From Spirosoma pollinicola (GTDB lineage: Bacteria; Bacteroidota; Bacteroidia; Cytophagales; Spirosomataceae): a stretch of 64,000 bases of DNA. The stretch lies in the NCBI RefSeq assembly GCF_002831565.1, contig NZ_CP025096.1, positions 3,325,027 to 3,389,026 of the forward strand. Direction: 5' to 3'. Positions 25,807 through 34,753 of the stretch are shown one piece after another (the stretch's first letter is position 1; each line of letters starts with the position of its first letter). Made by a program: the position numbers and the translations under genes. Below the pieces are notes generated by a model. It did not search any database, was not told where the DNA came from, and saw only the letters and a list, made by a program, of their open reading frames with translations.

Positions 25807-27636
25807 TTATTTTCTGCTGTCAAGTGTAAGAAAAACAACGCGGCCAGCCTCCGGGAATCGGGTTTCGGCAATCGGTTGACCGTATCGCTTGTAAAATTGA
25901 GCCACCTGCTCCGGCAAGAGTAAATCGACATACAAATTGATGCCCGCAAATTTATTCTTCCGAAGAAACGAATCCATAAACTGCCAATCCTGATTCGTGA
26001 AAACACGATCGGGAGTAAGCAATTGGGGCCAGCCCTCGCGAAGGAAAGGTTTAATCTGATCGGGGTGGAGCCGACCGAAATATTGACCCACCGTGCTTTT
26101 ATCATAAAAGCGTCGATAGGCGAATACGGCGTTCTGCTGTTTATAATAGGGGCATAGCCCTTCTTTATCGCCGACGCCATTGGCGCCAATGGTGCAAAAA
26201 GGCCAGTCGAGTACGGCTTCGCCGGGTTGTTGCTTTACAACAGCACAGTATCGAAGTAAACTATCCGACGCTACATTGGTACCAATAAAAAGGCGTAATG
26301 AATAACTCGTGTACCATTCCAGGCCCATTAAGGCGACCAGCAAGGCGCAACTAAGTTGACCGGGTAAACGGGAAGGCCACCGAAGTGGAAGAGCCAGCAA
26401 TACCAGCATTACAGGATAAATCAGACTGGCTCGCCCGCCATGCCGGTTAAAGCTAAACCAGGGAAATAGTTTCAGGGTTGGTAGAAGGACCGGATGATAG
26501 AGAAGACACAGCACCAGCATACCAGCAACTGGTAACCACTGACTTATCTTGTGCCGGGTCTGCCACCAGCCAACCCCTGCGGCTATCGTTAAATATAAAC
26601 CAGGACTGCCTTGCCCATAACTTTCGAAGGTATCATGAAACCATTGCTGATAAGGAATAGAGAAACTATCAAGACCTCGCAAATGCGGAAGCAACAGGCG
26701 TGCCGGGTGCGACCAGGCGGGTAGTTCGGGTACCAGACCAAAATCGAACTGCCAGGCTGTAAGAGCAATTTGAAGCGTAAGCGGCAGGTAAAGCCAAAGG
26801 CTAAGTGCCACCAATCCGGTCAACCCAATAATTGCCCAGCGATGCTGACGCCATTCAGTACGCATATAGCTTGCTGCAAGCACCGGCCATTCTGATATGG
26901 TTGAAAACTGCTGAAAGAAACTTACCAGTAGAACGGGCAGGACAAGCGTCGTAAATGTTAATGCGAACCCAGCCACGTAGGCCAGTTCCTGGCTGAGTAC
27001 CTGAACGTGAAGCCATACCCATAGAATGAAAAAGGGGAGAGAAACCGGTTTTCGATCAAGTACGTCAAGCAACAGGCTGTATGTCGCAATCAGGCAAAGA
27101 GCTGTCCAGTGAGCAACACAGACGTTCATGTGAACCGGAAATTTCCAGAGTGCATAGACGTTGAAAATGGAGACAATCAACCCGGCTACAAATGATTTTC
27201 CGGCACCAAAACGGGACCGTAACAGCAGAAACGTTCCAACGGCCGTTACGACCAGACTATATACATAGTAATATTGAAGATAGGGGCCTGGGCCGCCAAA
27301 CAGCCAACTGCAAAAGGCATACCAGTAGTCACGCTCGAAGCCCCAGTCTAAAAAAGCCTGATTGGTGCCATAGGGGTAAAATGTTTGTGTATTGATGAGA
27401 TTAAGGTGGGGAAAGGGGAAAAAATGCAGATTCTTTCCAAAAAAATACCCTACATATTCATATTGATCTGTATCATTTCCATCGGAGAGCGGATGGCTAA
27501 AATCGCCTACGACCCAACAGGTCAAAACGGCTATGAGGGTGCCCAGCACAACTGTCCAGGGCCAACAGGGTTGGGAGGAACGGCTGGTAAGCAGACTTCT
27601 GGCCGATGAGGGAGTAGGAGGGCTAACCTGATTCAT
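25807..27636 (-). CDS. Large multi-spanning membrane protein, GT-C glycosyltransferase-like
   Basis: A 609-residue inner-membrane protein with about ten to twelve hydrophobic helices and a C-terminal soluble part of roughly 150 residues. The layout, a first periplasmic loop with acidic residues (HPLSDGNDTDQYEYVGYFFG) and a late extramembrane domain, is that of GT-C transferases that use lipid-linked sugars, but no named family was recognised. I take the ATG at 27636; the longer start at 27675 would run into the leuS promoter region. It is divergent from leuS. Confidence 0.75.
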   Translation of the reverse strand: MNQVSPPTPSSARSLLTSRSSQPCWPWTVVLGTLIAVLTCWVVGDFSHPLSDGNDTDQYEYVGYFFGKNLHFFPFPHLNLINTQTFYPYGTNQAFLDWGFERDYWYAFCSWLFGGPGPYLQYYYVYSLVVTAVGTFLLLRSRFGAGKSFVAGLIVSIFNVYALWKFPVHMNVCVAHWTALCLIATYSLLLDVLDRKPVSLPFFILWVWLHVQVLSQELAYVAGFALTFTTLVLPVLLVSFFQQFSTISEWPVLAASYMRTEWRQHRWAIIGLTGLVALSLWLYLPLTLQIALTAWQFDFGLVPELPAWSHPARLLLPHLRGLDSFSIPYQQWFHDTFESYGQGSPGLYLTIAAGVGWWQTRHKISQWLPVAGMLVLCLLYHPVLLPTLKLFPWFSFNRHGGRASLIYPVMLVLLALPLRWPSRLPGQLSCALLVALMGLEWYTSYSLRLFIGTNVASDSLLRYCAVVKQQPGEAVLDWPFCTIGANGVGDKEGLCPYYKQQNAVFAYRRFYDKSTVGQYFGRLHPDQIKPFLREGWPQLLTPDRVFTNQDWQFMDSFLRKNKFAGINLYVDLLLPEQVAQFYKRYGQPIAETRFPEAGRVVFLTLDSRK

Positions 27637-27692
27637 TTGAGAGTTTGTGCAGTCATCGTTCGGTAGGATAAGCAAAAGTCTTCTTAAACGGC

Positions 27693-27700
27693 TATTTTTG
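27693..27700 (+). promoter_or_regulatory. -7 promoter box TATTTTTG of leuS
   Basis: TATTTTTG matches TAnnTTTG and lies 79 bases before the leuS ATG at 27779, in the divergent gap with the membrane protein gene. No clear -33 TTTG was found. Confidence 0.5.
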
Positions 27701-27778
27701 CAAGAAAACTAAGTGGTGTGTCTTTTCGACCGCACTTTAATTAAGCGAATTATGCGGCTTCCTGGCCGCACTACTATT

Positions 27779-30748
27779 ATGGCCGACTATAACCACCGTG
27801 AGACCGAACAGAAATGGCAACGGTTTTGGGATGAAAATCACACCAACAAACCCGCAGAACAGACCAACCGACCAAAGTATTATGTGCTTGATATGTTTCC
27901 GTACCCATCTGGGGCCGGGCTGCATGTAGGGCACCCGCTAGGTTATATCGCTTCGGATATTGTATCGCGTTACAAACGGCTTAAAGGTTATAATGTACTG
28001 CACCCGATGGGTTTCGATTCCTTTGGTCTGCCTGCCGAACAATACGCGATTCAGACAGGGCAGCACCCGGCCGTAACGACCGAAGCCAACCTGACCCGGT
28101 ATATTGAGCAACTAAAAAATATAGGCTTTAGCTATGACTGGAGCCGCGAAGTCCGCACGTCTGACCCATCTTACTACAAATGGACGCAATGGATTTTTAT
28201 GGAGCTGTTCCGCTCCTGGTACAATAAGGAGACGGACAAAGCTGAGCCGATCGACACCTTGCTGGCCAAATTTTCGGTCAATGGCACGAAGGGTGTTCAG
28301 GCAGTTTGCGACGATACTGTTTCTTCGTTTACCGCCGATGAATGGAATGCCCTCTCCGAAACGGAACAGTATGCTATTTCCCTGCACTATCGGCTGACTT
28401 ACCTTGCCAACGCGGTAGTGAACTGGTGCCCGGCCCTGGGTACAGTTCTGGCCAACGACGAGGTGAAAGATGGCGTCTCTGAGCGGGGCGGTTACCCCGT
28501 TGAGCAGAAACTGATGCGGCAGTGGATGATGCGTATCACTGCTTATGCCGACCGCCTACTGACGGGCTTAGACACGATTGACTGGACAGAATCGCTGAAA
28601 GAACAACAGCGTAACTGGATTGGGAAATCGGTAGGGGCGAGCGTGCGATTCCCGCTTGCCTCCGCTAGTCAACAATTTATCGAGGTATTTACCACTCGCG
28701 TCGACACAATTTATGGTGTTACGTTTATGGTGCTGGCGCCGGAGCACGAACTTGTGGCCGAGTTAACTACCCCTGAACAAAAGGAGGCCGTTGATACCTA
28801 CATCAATGCGGCAAAATTACGGTCTGAGCGCGATCGTATGGCCGATACAAAAGCGGTTTCGGGTGTGTTTACGGGCAGCTATTGCGTTAATCCGTTCAAC
28901 GAAGAGAAAGTCCCCATATTCCTGGCCGACTATGTGCTGGCGGGTTATGGTACGGGTGCTGTTATGGCCGTTCCGTCGGGCGATAACCGCGACTGGAACT
29001 TTGCCAAACACTTCAATTTGCCCATTGTGCCAATTCTGGATAGCCAGAAAGATATTGAGCATCAGGCTGATAATACCAAAGAGGGTCGTTACATCAACTC
29101 GGGTATGATTAATGGCATGACCTATAAAGAGGCTATCGCTACGCTAACTGCCTGGCTGGAAGAACGGGGTTTGGGCAAAGGGAAAATCAATTTCCGGATG
29201 CGCGATGCCGTCTTCAGTCGTCAGCGGTATTGGGGCGAACCGGTTCCTGTCTATTTTAAAGAAGTGGGCGACGGGCAGGTTTTGCCCTACCTGATCGACG
29301 AAAGCGACCTTCCGCTGGAGTTACCCGCTGTTGACAAATACCTGCCAACCGAAACCGGAGAACCACCACTGGGCCGCGCCGAAGGTTGGAAATACAAGGG
29401 TAAATATGAGTATGAGCTTAGCACCATGCCTGGCTGGGCGGGTTCGTCCTGGTACTGGTATCGGTACATGGACCCGCAAAATAACAGTGAGTTTGCCAGC
29501 AAAGAAGCAATCGACTACTGGCAGAACGTGGACCTTTACATTGGCGGCACCGAACACGCCACGGGGCACTTACTGTACAGCCGTTTCTGGAATAAGTTTC
29601 TCTATGATCGAGCCTACGTGCCACAGGATGAGCCATTCAAAAAGCTTATCAATCAGGGGATGATTCAGGGGCGGTCAAGCTTAGTCTATCGCATAAGTTA
29701 CGTAAATGGGATTGGGCAGAATGATGAAGGTGAAAACTATATAAAGCTGCGTCAGATATACATCCCTTACAATCTTGTTAAAGAATTAGTAGTGGACAAT
29801 AATGCTCCTAATACTCTTAGAAGTATTGTTGCTACGCAGTTAGGCCAAGAAGTAGCAGATAAACTAAATTTTACAGCTCCTGATATTAGCAAGGAAATAA
29901 TTAAAATTTCGGAAGGTATACGTGTTCCTATCCAAGCAGTGAAAAATGACGTACTTGATATTGAAATTTTATCACAATTGCGACCTGATTTAACGAAAGA
30001 CGCTGATTTTATTGATGCAGATAAATTTACCTGCAACTACGAAATTGAGAAAATGTCAAAACGTTACTCTAACGTTGAGAACCCTGATGACATCGTAGAG
30101 AAATACGGGGCTGATGTGCTGCGTCTTTACGAAATGTTCCTCGGGCCGCTCGAACAGGCCAAGCCCTGGAATACCAACGGTATCGACGGTGTGTACCGCT
30201 TCATTCGCAAATTCTGGCGGTTGTTCTATAAAGACAACGCAGAAGGTGTGAGTCAATGGATTGTAACGGACGAGCAGCCAACCCCTGCCGAACTGAAAGT
30301 CCTGCATAAGACTATCAAAAAGACGGAAGAGGACATTGAGCTTTATTCGTTCAATACGTCGGTGAGTTCATTCATGATCTGTGTAAACGAACTGGCTACG
30401 CTAAACTGTCATAAGCGGGCCGTATTGCAGGATCTGGTTCTGTTAGTGTCACCTTATGCGCCCCACATTGCCGAAGAACTTTGGGCCGCTTTGGGTCATG
30501 AGCCGGGTACGCTGTCGAAAGCAGAATTTCCGATATTCAACCCGAACTATCTGGTTGAGGATGCGTTCGAGTATCCCATTCAAATTAATGGCAAAGTCCG
30601 CACAACGATTAGTTTCGCCATCGACCGGGCGCCCAACGAGATTGAGCGCGAAGTATTGGCCGACGAAATCGTGCAGAAATGGATGGAGGGTAAAACACCC
30701 AAAAAAGTGGTGGTCGTACCGAAACGGATTGTAAACGTAGTGTTGTAA
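27779..30748 (+). CDS. leuS: Leucyl-tRNA synthetase with an enlarged, AT-rich insert before the KMSK loop
   Basis: A 989-residue class Ia synthetase that charges tRNA-Leu. The HIGH-type motif is in FPYPSGAGLHVGHPLGY near residue 49, the CP1 editing domain spans roughly 230-440 (TTRVDTIYGVTFMVLAPEH), and GTEHATGHLLYSRFW precedes the insert. KMSK is at residues 758-761 and is followed by Arg instead of the usual Ser. Between GRSS (about 631) and KMSK lie some 125 residues, longer than the 70 or so I recall for relatives. This stretch (29690-30065) is about 30-38% GC against 58% just after it. I start at MADYN; 27713 would add 22 unlikely residues. Confidence 0.95.
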   Translation: MADYNHRETEQKWQRFWDENHTNKPAEQTNRPKYYVLDMFPYPSGAGLHVGHPLGYIASDIVSRYKRLKGYNVLHPMGFDSFGLPAEQYAIQTGQHPAVTTEANLTRYIEQLKNIGFSYDWSREVRTSDPSYYKWTQWIFMELFRSWYNKETDKAEPIDTLLAKFSVNGTKGVQAVCDDTVSSFTADEWNALSETEQYAISLHYRLTYLANAVVNWCPALGTVLANDEVKDGVSERGGYPVEQKLMRQWMMRITAYADRLLTGLDTIDWTESLKEQQRNWIGKSVGASVRFPLASASQQFIEVFTTRVDTIYGVTFMVLAPEHELVAELTTPEQKEAVDTYINAAKLRSERDRMADTKAVSGVFTGSYCVNPFNEEKVPIFLADYVLAGYGTGAVMAVPSGDNRDWNFAKHFNLPIVPILDSQKDIEHQADNTKEGRYINSGMINGMTYKEAIATLTAWLEERGLGKGKINFRMRDAVFSRQRYWGEPVPVYFKEVGDGQVLPYLIDESDLPLELPAVDKYLPTETGEPPLGRAEGWKYKGKYEYELSTMPGWAGSSWYWYRYMDPQNNSEFASKEAIDYWQNVDLYIGGTEHATGHLLYSRFWNKFLYDRAYVPQDEPFKKLINQGMIQGRSSLVYRISYVNGIGQNDEGENYIKLRQIYIPYNLVKELVVDNNAPNTLRSIVATQLGQEVADKLNFTAPDISKEIIKISEGIRVPIQAVKNDVLDIEILSQLRPDLTKDADFIDADKFTCNYEIEKMSKRYSNVENPDDIVEKYGADVLRLYEMFLGPLEQAKPWNTNGIDGVYRFIRKFWRLFYKDNAEGVSQWIVTDEQPTPAELKVLHKTIKKTEEDIELYSFNTSVSSFMICVNELATLNCHKRAVLQDLVLLVSPYAPHIAEELWAALGHEPGTLSKAEFPIFNPNYLVEDAFEYPIQINGKVRTTISFAIDRAPNEIEREVLADEIVQKWMEGKTPKKVVVVPKRIVNVVL

Positions 30749-30800
30749 GTAAAAGGGTCGGATTATGAATCCGACCCTTTTACTTACAACACTACGTTTA
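30732..30800. terminator. Perfect 33-bp inverted repeat spanning both stops of leuS and the LLM gene
   Basis: Arms 30732-30764 and 30768-30800 are perfect reverse complements around ATG. The left arm includes the last leuS codons and its TAA; the right arm ends with the stop of the LLM gene. The AAAAGGGTCGG / CCGACCCTTTT core is a good bidirectional terminator. Confidence 0.88.
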
Positions 30801-31814
30801 TACCGCAACTGACTCAAATTGCTGGGACGTCAGTGCTTCCCGCACTTGAGCGGTTAGAGTGAGCGAATGCTTACGAGCCTCGTGGTCATAAATAGGAGCG
30901 GTGATGATCAACTCATCAGCTTTCGTTTGCGAAATAAAACTCGCCAATACACTCTGAACCGTTTCCGGCGATCCAACTGCTGAGCAGCGAAGCATCGAGT
31001 CAATATTGGCTAGTTCATAATCGGGCCAGTTCTCCTCAATATTATTAACGGGTGGCTGCATCTGTCGGGCTTTTCCGCGCCGGATATACAGAAACTGCTG
31101 TTGAACCGACGTGAAGAGACGCTGGGCTTCCTCATCTGTATCGGCAGCAATAACATTGACCGCCACCATTGCATAGGGCTCCTTTAAGTGTTCGGACGGT
31201 TTGAACTGCGTCCGATAGACCTGTAGCGCCCGTAACAACTCAGCCGGGGCAAAGTGGGAGGCAAACGCATAGGGTAATCCCAGTATAGCGGCCAGTTGTG
31301 CTCCGAATAAACTTGATCCTAAAATCCAGATTGGGATGTTCAATCCATTGCCGGGTACAGCCTGAACAAACTGATTGGAGTCGTCGGGTTGAAAATAACG
31401 CTGTAGTTCAATTACATCCTGCGGGAAGGTGTCCGGTCCAGTCAGGTTACGGCGTAATGCCCGTGCGGTTGCTTGGTCAGAACCCGGTGCTCGACCCAGT
31501 CCGAGGTCGATCCGGCCGGGATAGAGCGATTCAAGTGTGCCAAATTGTTCGGCAATGACAAGTGGGGAGTGATTTGGGAGCATAACCCCACCAGACCCTA
31601 CCCGAATGGTGTTGGTGCCCCCGGCTACGTAGCCAAGAACTACCGATGTTGCTGCACTGGCAATGCCCGGCATGTTGTGGTGCTCGGCCAGCCAATAGCG
31701 GTTATAGCCCATCCGTTCAGCATGTTGGGCAAGATTTAATGTATTTCTTAATGCCTGGGTGGCGGTGTCACCTTCAACGATAGGCGATAAATCCAGAATT
31801 GAAAAGGGAATCAT
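30798..31814 (-). CDS. LLM class flavin-dependent oxidoreductase (luciferase-like monooxygenase)
   Basis: A 338-residue TIM-barrel protein of the bacterial luciferase-like family, of the MsnO8/YhbW subgroup. Motifs are [19 protein letters not shown] at the start, [38 protein letters not shown], and [15 protein letters not shown]. Such enzymes use reduced flavin and oxygen; the substrate is unknown. Its final codons and stop lie in the arm of a palindrome shared with leuS. It is divergent from the GDPD gene. Confidence 0.92.
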   Translation of the reverse strand: MIPFSILDLSPIVEGDTATQALRNTLNLAQHAERMGYNRYWLAEHHNMPGIASAATSVVLGYVAGGTNTIRVGSGGVMLPNHSPLVIAEQFGTLESLYPGRIDLGLGRAPGSDQATARALRRNLTGPDTFPQDVIELQRYFQPDDSNQFVQAVPGNGLNIPIWILGSSLFGAQLAAILGLPYAFASHFAPAELLRALQVYRTQFKPSEHLKEPYAMVAVNVIAADTDEEAQRLFTSVQQQFLYIRRGKARQMQPPVNNIEENWPDYELANIDSMLRCSAVGSPETVQSVLASFISQTKADELIITAPIYDHEARKHSLTLTAQVREALTSQQFESVAV

Positions 31815-31849
31815 ACGACGTTGCTAAAATGTTGCCTTACTTTTGTGGC

Positions 31850-31968
31850 TATATAGACCCGCACCAGCAACCTGGACAGATTTTTAGGATGATTAAGATT
31901 TATAGAATCTTTTTGACCTCATATAGATCATAAAAATCCGTCCGGACCTTCGGTGCGGTTCTATATTA
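31850..31968. repeat. Imperfect long inverted repeat
   Basis: ATATAGACCCGCACC near 31850 pairs with GGTGCGGTTCTATAT near 31954-31968, and GGACAGATTTTTA near 31874 pairs with TAAAAATCCGTCC near 31931. The centre (AAGATTTATAGAATCTT) is also self-complementary. It fills the divergent gap between the LLM and GDPD genes. Confidence 0.65.
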
Positions 31969-32043
31969 ACAATACTGGTTATTGGAACGGTTCCAGACTA
32001 GCAGGCTTTCCAATATCTATAAAACACTTCTCTGGCATACGAA

Positions 32044-32904
32044 ATGACCACAAAACACCTCATTCTACTTGGCCTTAGCATTGGGCTGATTACCTGTTCT
32101 CCCAAAACGTACACGAAAATACCGGCAGGCAAAGCGTATGAATTCTTCAGTTATAAGCCCAACCAGGTTGCCAAAATTTCGGCGCACCGGGGTGGGGGCG
32201 ATCTGAAAGGATACCCGGAAAATTGCATCGAGTCGTTTACATATCTGGCGAAACAGATGCCGGTTATTATTGAGTGCGATATTGACCTGACCAAAGACAG
32301 TGTTATGGTTATGATGCACGACGCTACCCTCGACCGTACAACCACCGGAACCGGCAAACTAATTGACCGGAACTACACCGAACTGGCACAATACAGGCTG
32401 GAAGATAATATGGGCAATAAAACTCCTTATAAAATCCCAACTCTGGAGGAGGTGCTACGCTGGGGTAAAAACAAAGCAACCTTTACGCTCGATGTGAAGC
32501 GAAATGTGTCTTTTGCAAACGTTGTGGAGATGATTCATAAAACCGGTGCAGGCGACTATGTGGCGGTCATTACCTACAATGCGCAGGATGCTGCCAAACT
32601 CAATAAATTAGACCCGAACCTGATGATTTCGGTAACCATCCGTAACCGCGCTGAATACGACCGATTACGCGAACTCGGTGTTCCCGATAACCGGATGGTC
32701 GCTTTTGTGGGCGTTAAAGAGCCCGAAGCCGATTTGTACAAATTTCTACACGAAAAAGGCATTGCCTGTATCCTGGGCACGTTGGGTAACTTGGATAAAC
32801 AGGCAGCCGCGAAGGGGGACCAGGTCTATAAAAAATTCGCCGAAAACGGAGCTGATATCATGTCGACAGATCGACCTTTGGAAATGGCAAAGGTGCTATA
32901 TTGA
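32044..32904 (+). CDS. Secreted glycerophosphodiester phosphodiesterase family protein
   Basis: A 286-residue lipoprotein-like enzyme (signal IGLITCSPK). The GDPD catalytic signature is present: KISAHRGGGDLKGYPENCIESF with the active-site His and Arg-Gly, then IIECDIDLTKDSVMVMMHD and TLDRTTTGTGKL, giving the Glu/Asp metal ligands and second His. It should cleave glycerophosphodiesters into glycerol-3-phosphate and an alcohol in the periplasm. The C-terminal barrel reads TLDVKRN, ISVTIRNRAEY and DIMSTDRPLEMAKVL. It converges on the NAD(P)-binding gene across palindrome copy 3. Confidence 0.93.
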   Translation: MTTKHLILLGLSIGLITCSPKTYTKIPAGKAYEFFSYKPNQVAKISAHRGGGDLKGYPENCIESFTYLAKQMPVIIECDIDLTKDSVMVMMHDATLDRTTTGTGKLIDRNYTELAQYRLEDNMGNKTPYKIPTLEEVLRWGKNKATFTLDVKRNVSFANVVEMIHKTGAGDYVAVITYNAQDAAKLNKLDPNLMISVTIRNRAEYDRLRELGVPDNRMVAFVGVKEPEADLYKFLHEKGIACILGTLGNLDKQAAAKGDQVYKKFAENGADIMSTDRPLEMAKVLY

Positions 32905-32940
32905 CTGATCCAATAGGTGAATAGAGAGGAGACTAAATAG

Positions 32941-33013
32941 AGGTTAACCACAGAGGCACAAAGTGCACAGAGGATTGAGCCCTCTGTGCACTTTGTGCCT
33001 CTGTGGTTAACCT
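32941..33013. terminator. Perfect 33-bp inverted repeat, family A copy 3
   Basis: Arms 32941-32973 and 32981-33013 are perfect reverse complements around a 7-base loop. The core TTAACCACAGAGGCACA is shared with copies at 697, 4055 and 54082. It lies between convergent genes. Confidence 0.85.
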
Positions 33014-33041
33014 TTCATTTTTTGTAAATTGGCTTTAAAAA

Positions 33042-33686
33042 TTAATACCCCAGCGTAAATCGCTTCTGAATAAACTGCGGCTGCTCGATTTCATCCAAAA
33101 CGGCTATCGCTAAATCGTTCACCGAAATGGCACTCACACCCTTTTCGTCAAAAACAGGTTGCTCAGTGCCCAGACGGAATGTTCCCGTGCGCTCACCGGG
33201 AGCCAGATTGATGGCCGGGCTTACGAACGTCCAATCCAGTGCCGTATTCTTTCGAAGAATGTTCAGGTAATCACGAGCGGCAGTAGCGCCCGCTTTCCAC
33301 TCGGCCGGAAATTGGGGGGTATCTACTAATTGAACGCCCGGTGCTGCTTCCAGACTACCCGCTCCGCCAATAACCAAAAGCCGCTTAACGCCAGCCTGTT
33401 GTGTGCCTTTTTCGATAGCTTCCGATCCTTTCAGGAAGTCATCGTATAAATTTGGATTTGTCCAGCCCGCGTTGAACGAATTCAAAACGGCGTCGTGCCC
33501 GGCCACAAGCTGAGCCAGGGCGTCTGCATTCTGTGCATCCCCCTGCTTTATGGTCAGTTTGGCGTTGGTGAGTGTAATTTTTTCGGGATGACGAACGATT
33601 GCCGTCACTTCATGACCACGCGTCAAGGCTTCGTCTAAAAGGGCTGTTCCAACAAAGCCTGAGGCTCCAATTATTGCAAGTTTCAT
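33042..33686 (-). CDS. NAD(P)-binding protein, NmrA/atypical SDR type
   Basis: A 214-residue Rossmann protein of the YwnB/BLVRB-like group. The dinucleotide motif GASGFVGTALLDEAL is at residue 8, followed by VIGGAGSLEAAPGVQLVD and LDWTFVSPAINLAPGERTG. It probably reduces a small quinone or similar redox-active compound; that is inference from relatives. It follows the Rrf2 regulator gene by 65 bases, and a 19-bp dyad TGTAATAAAATATGTTACA lies 31 bases before its start, so repression by that regulator is likely. Confidence 0.88.
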   Translation of the reverse strand: MKLAIIGASGFVGTALLDEALTRGHEVTAIVRHPEKITLTNAKLTIKQGDAQNADALAQLVAGHDAVLNSFNAGWTNPNLYDDFLKGSEAIEKGTQQAGVKRLLVIGGAGSLEAAPGVQLVDTPQFPAEWKAGATAARDYLNILRKNTALDWTFVSPAINLAPGERTGTFRLGTEQPVFDEKGVSAISVNDLAIAVLDEIEQPQFIQKRFTLGY

Positions 33687-33716
33687 AGGGGTATGCGGTT
33701 AAAATGAACGATTTAT

Positions 33717-33735
33717 TGTAATAAAATATGTTACA
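33717..33735. promoter_or_regulatory. Operator-like dyad upstream of the NAD(P)-binding gene
   Basis: TGTAATAAAATATGTTACA has half-sites TGTAAT and GTTACA spaced by seven bases. The same architecture recurs at 34163-34181 before the rrf2 gene. It is a likely Rrf2 binding site. Confidence 0.6.
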
Positions 33736-33751
33736 GTTTTGGGTAAAAAAT

Positions 33752-34159
33752 TTAGTCGAATTTTCGACTGAAATCATCAAGCGTACTGGCACCTAATTTC
33801 TGAACGAGAGCTGCTTCTGCCTCCTGGTATAAACTATTTAGATGCTGGTCGATCTGCTTTCCAACGGGACAGTTTGGGTTTGGATCATTGCGGGATGTTC
33901 CCAAAAAAGCACCCTGACGTGTAGCCAGAAATACATCTGAGACGCGAATCTGCCTGGCCGATTTAGCTAATGAACTCCCACCATTCTTACCCTCCCGACT
34001 GATAACCAGTCCATTCGTGCGCAGGTTACTGATTTCCTTGCGCACAAGGACCGGGTTAATGTTAATGCTACCCGCAATAAAGTCAGACGTCAGCCATTCG
34101 CCATTGGCTTTGGCCAGTAGCGTTAGGATATGCATCGATATGGCGAAACGTCCGTTCAT
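33752..34159 (-). CDS. Rrf2 family transcriptional regulator
   Basis: A 135-residue winged-helix protein. NGRFAISMHILTLLAKANGE and WLTSDFIAGSININPVLVRKEISNL form the HTH, and GLVISREGKNGGSSLAKSA the wing. A single Cys sits in the NPNCPVGKQI segment, the place of the lone redox Cys in YwnA/HypR-like members; the three-Cys iron-sulfur set of IscR/NsrR is absent. It probably senses oxidants or electrophiles by thiol chemistry. It is followed by its probable target gene, and matching dyads precede both genes, pointing to autoregulation. Confidence 0.9.
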   Translation of the reverse strand: MNGRFAISMHILTLLAKANGEWLTSDFIAGSININPVLVRKEISNLRTNGLVISREGKNGGSSLAKSARQIRVSDVFLATRQGAFLGTSRNDPNPNCPVGKQIDQHLNSLYQEAEAALVQKLGASTLDDFSRKFD

Positions 34160-34162
34160 TTG

Positions 34163-34181
34163 TGTAATATTTATTGTTACA
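34163..34181. promoter_or_regulatory. Operator-like dyad upstream of rrf2
   Basis: TGTAATATTTATTGTTACA has the same half-sites and seven-base spacer as the dyad at 33717. It ends 3 bases before the rrf2 start, where a bound protein would block initiation. Confidence 0.6.
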
Positions 34182-34282
34182 GATAAGCGCCGAAAAAAAT
34201 TCCCGGTGCATCTAAAATTTTTGACAAAGCCTTGTGGTTCTAGTCAAAAAAAGGGTTTTATAGGGTGGAGTCAATTTAAAAG

Positions 34283-34726
34283 ATGAAGAGAGACCAGTAT
34301 AAGGCAGTGCCTTTCAGGAGTAATCGATTAGTTTATGGATTATTGATGACTATCACCTTGCTACTGGGATTAGGATCAAGGTACTTTTTTGGCGAGATAG
34401 CCATTATAAAGAATTACATAGGAGACGTGCTTTGGGCACTCATGGTCTATTTTGGCTTTGCCCTATTGTTCAATAAATGGCCAGTTAAAGTCATTGCGCT
34501 AACGGCCATTGCATTCTCTTTTAGTATTGAAATCAGCCAATTATATCATGCTTTTTGGATTGACAGCCTGAGAGCTACACGTCTGGGCGGCCTAATGCTG
34601 GGTTTTTCGTTCGTCTGGAGTGACCTGCCTTGTTATTGTATGGGGGTGTTGATTGGGGTATTAGTTGACTTATATTTAATCCGGGCTGCGAAGCAGGGTG
34701 GCCACAAACAGTCAATTCGGGCATAA
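34283..34726 (+). CDS. DUF2809 family small membrane protein
   Basis: A 147-residue protein with four to five hydrophobic helices: LVYGLLMTITLLLGLGSRYF, YIGDVLWALMVYFGFALLF, VIALTAIAFSFSIEISQLYH and CYCMGVLIGVLVDLYLI. The GSRYFF, GDVLWA and EISQLYH motifs match DUF2809, a vancomycin-resistance-associated (YjgN-like) group of unknown function. Base composition is lower in GC than its neighbours. It stands alone and converges on the GNAT-nitrilase gene. Confidence 0.8.
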   Translation: MKRDQYKAVPFRSNRLVYGLLMTITLLLGLGSRYFFGEIAIIKNYIGDVLWALMVYFGFALLFNKWPVKVIALTAIAFSFSIEISQLYHAFWIDSLRATRLGGLMLGFSFVWSDLPCYCMGVLIGVLVDLYLIRAAKQGGHKQSIRA

Positions 34727-34753
34727 TTGGAAAAATTTAGTCAGGTACAGTCT

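Noticed and set aside
25737..26189. 150-codon minus-strand gene
   Set aside because: It overlaps the C-terminal coding part of the large membrane protein gene in another frame and shows low-complexity Arg/Ser content typical of a shadow frame.
29660..30070. Intein or other splicing element in leuS
   Set aside because: The extra segment has no N-terminal Cys/Ser block, no C-terminal His-Asn junction and no homing endonuclease motif, and the frame is continuous; an insert in the Bacteroidota-specific region explains it better.
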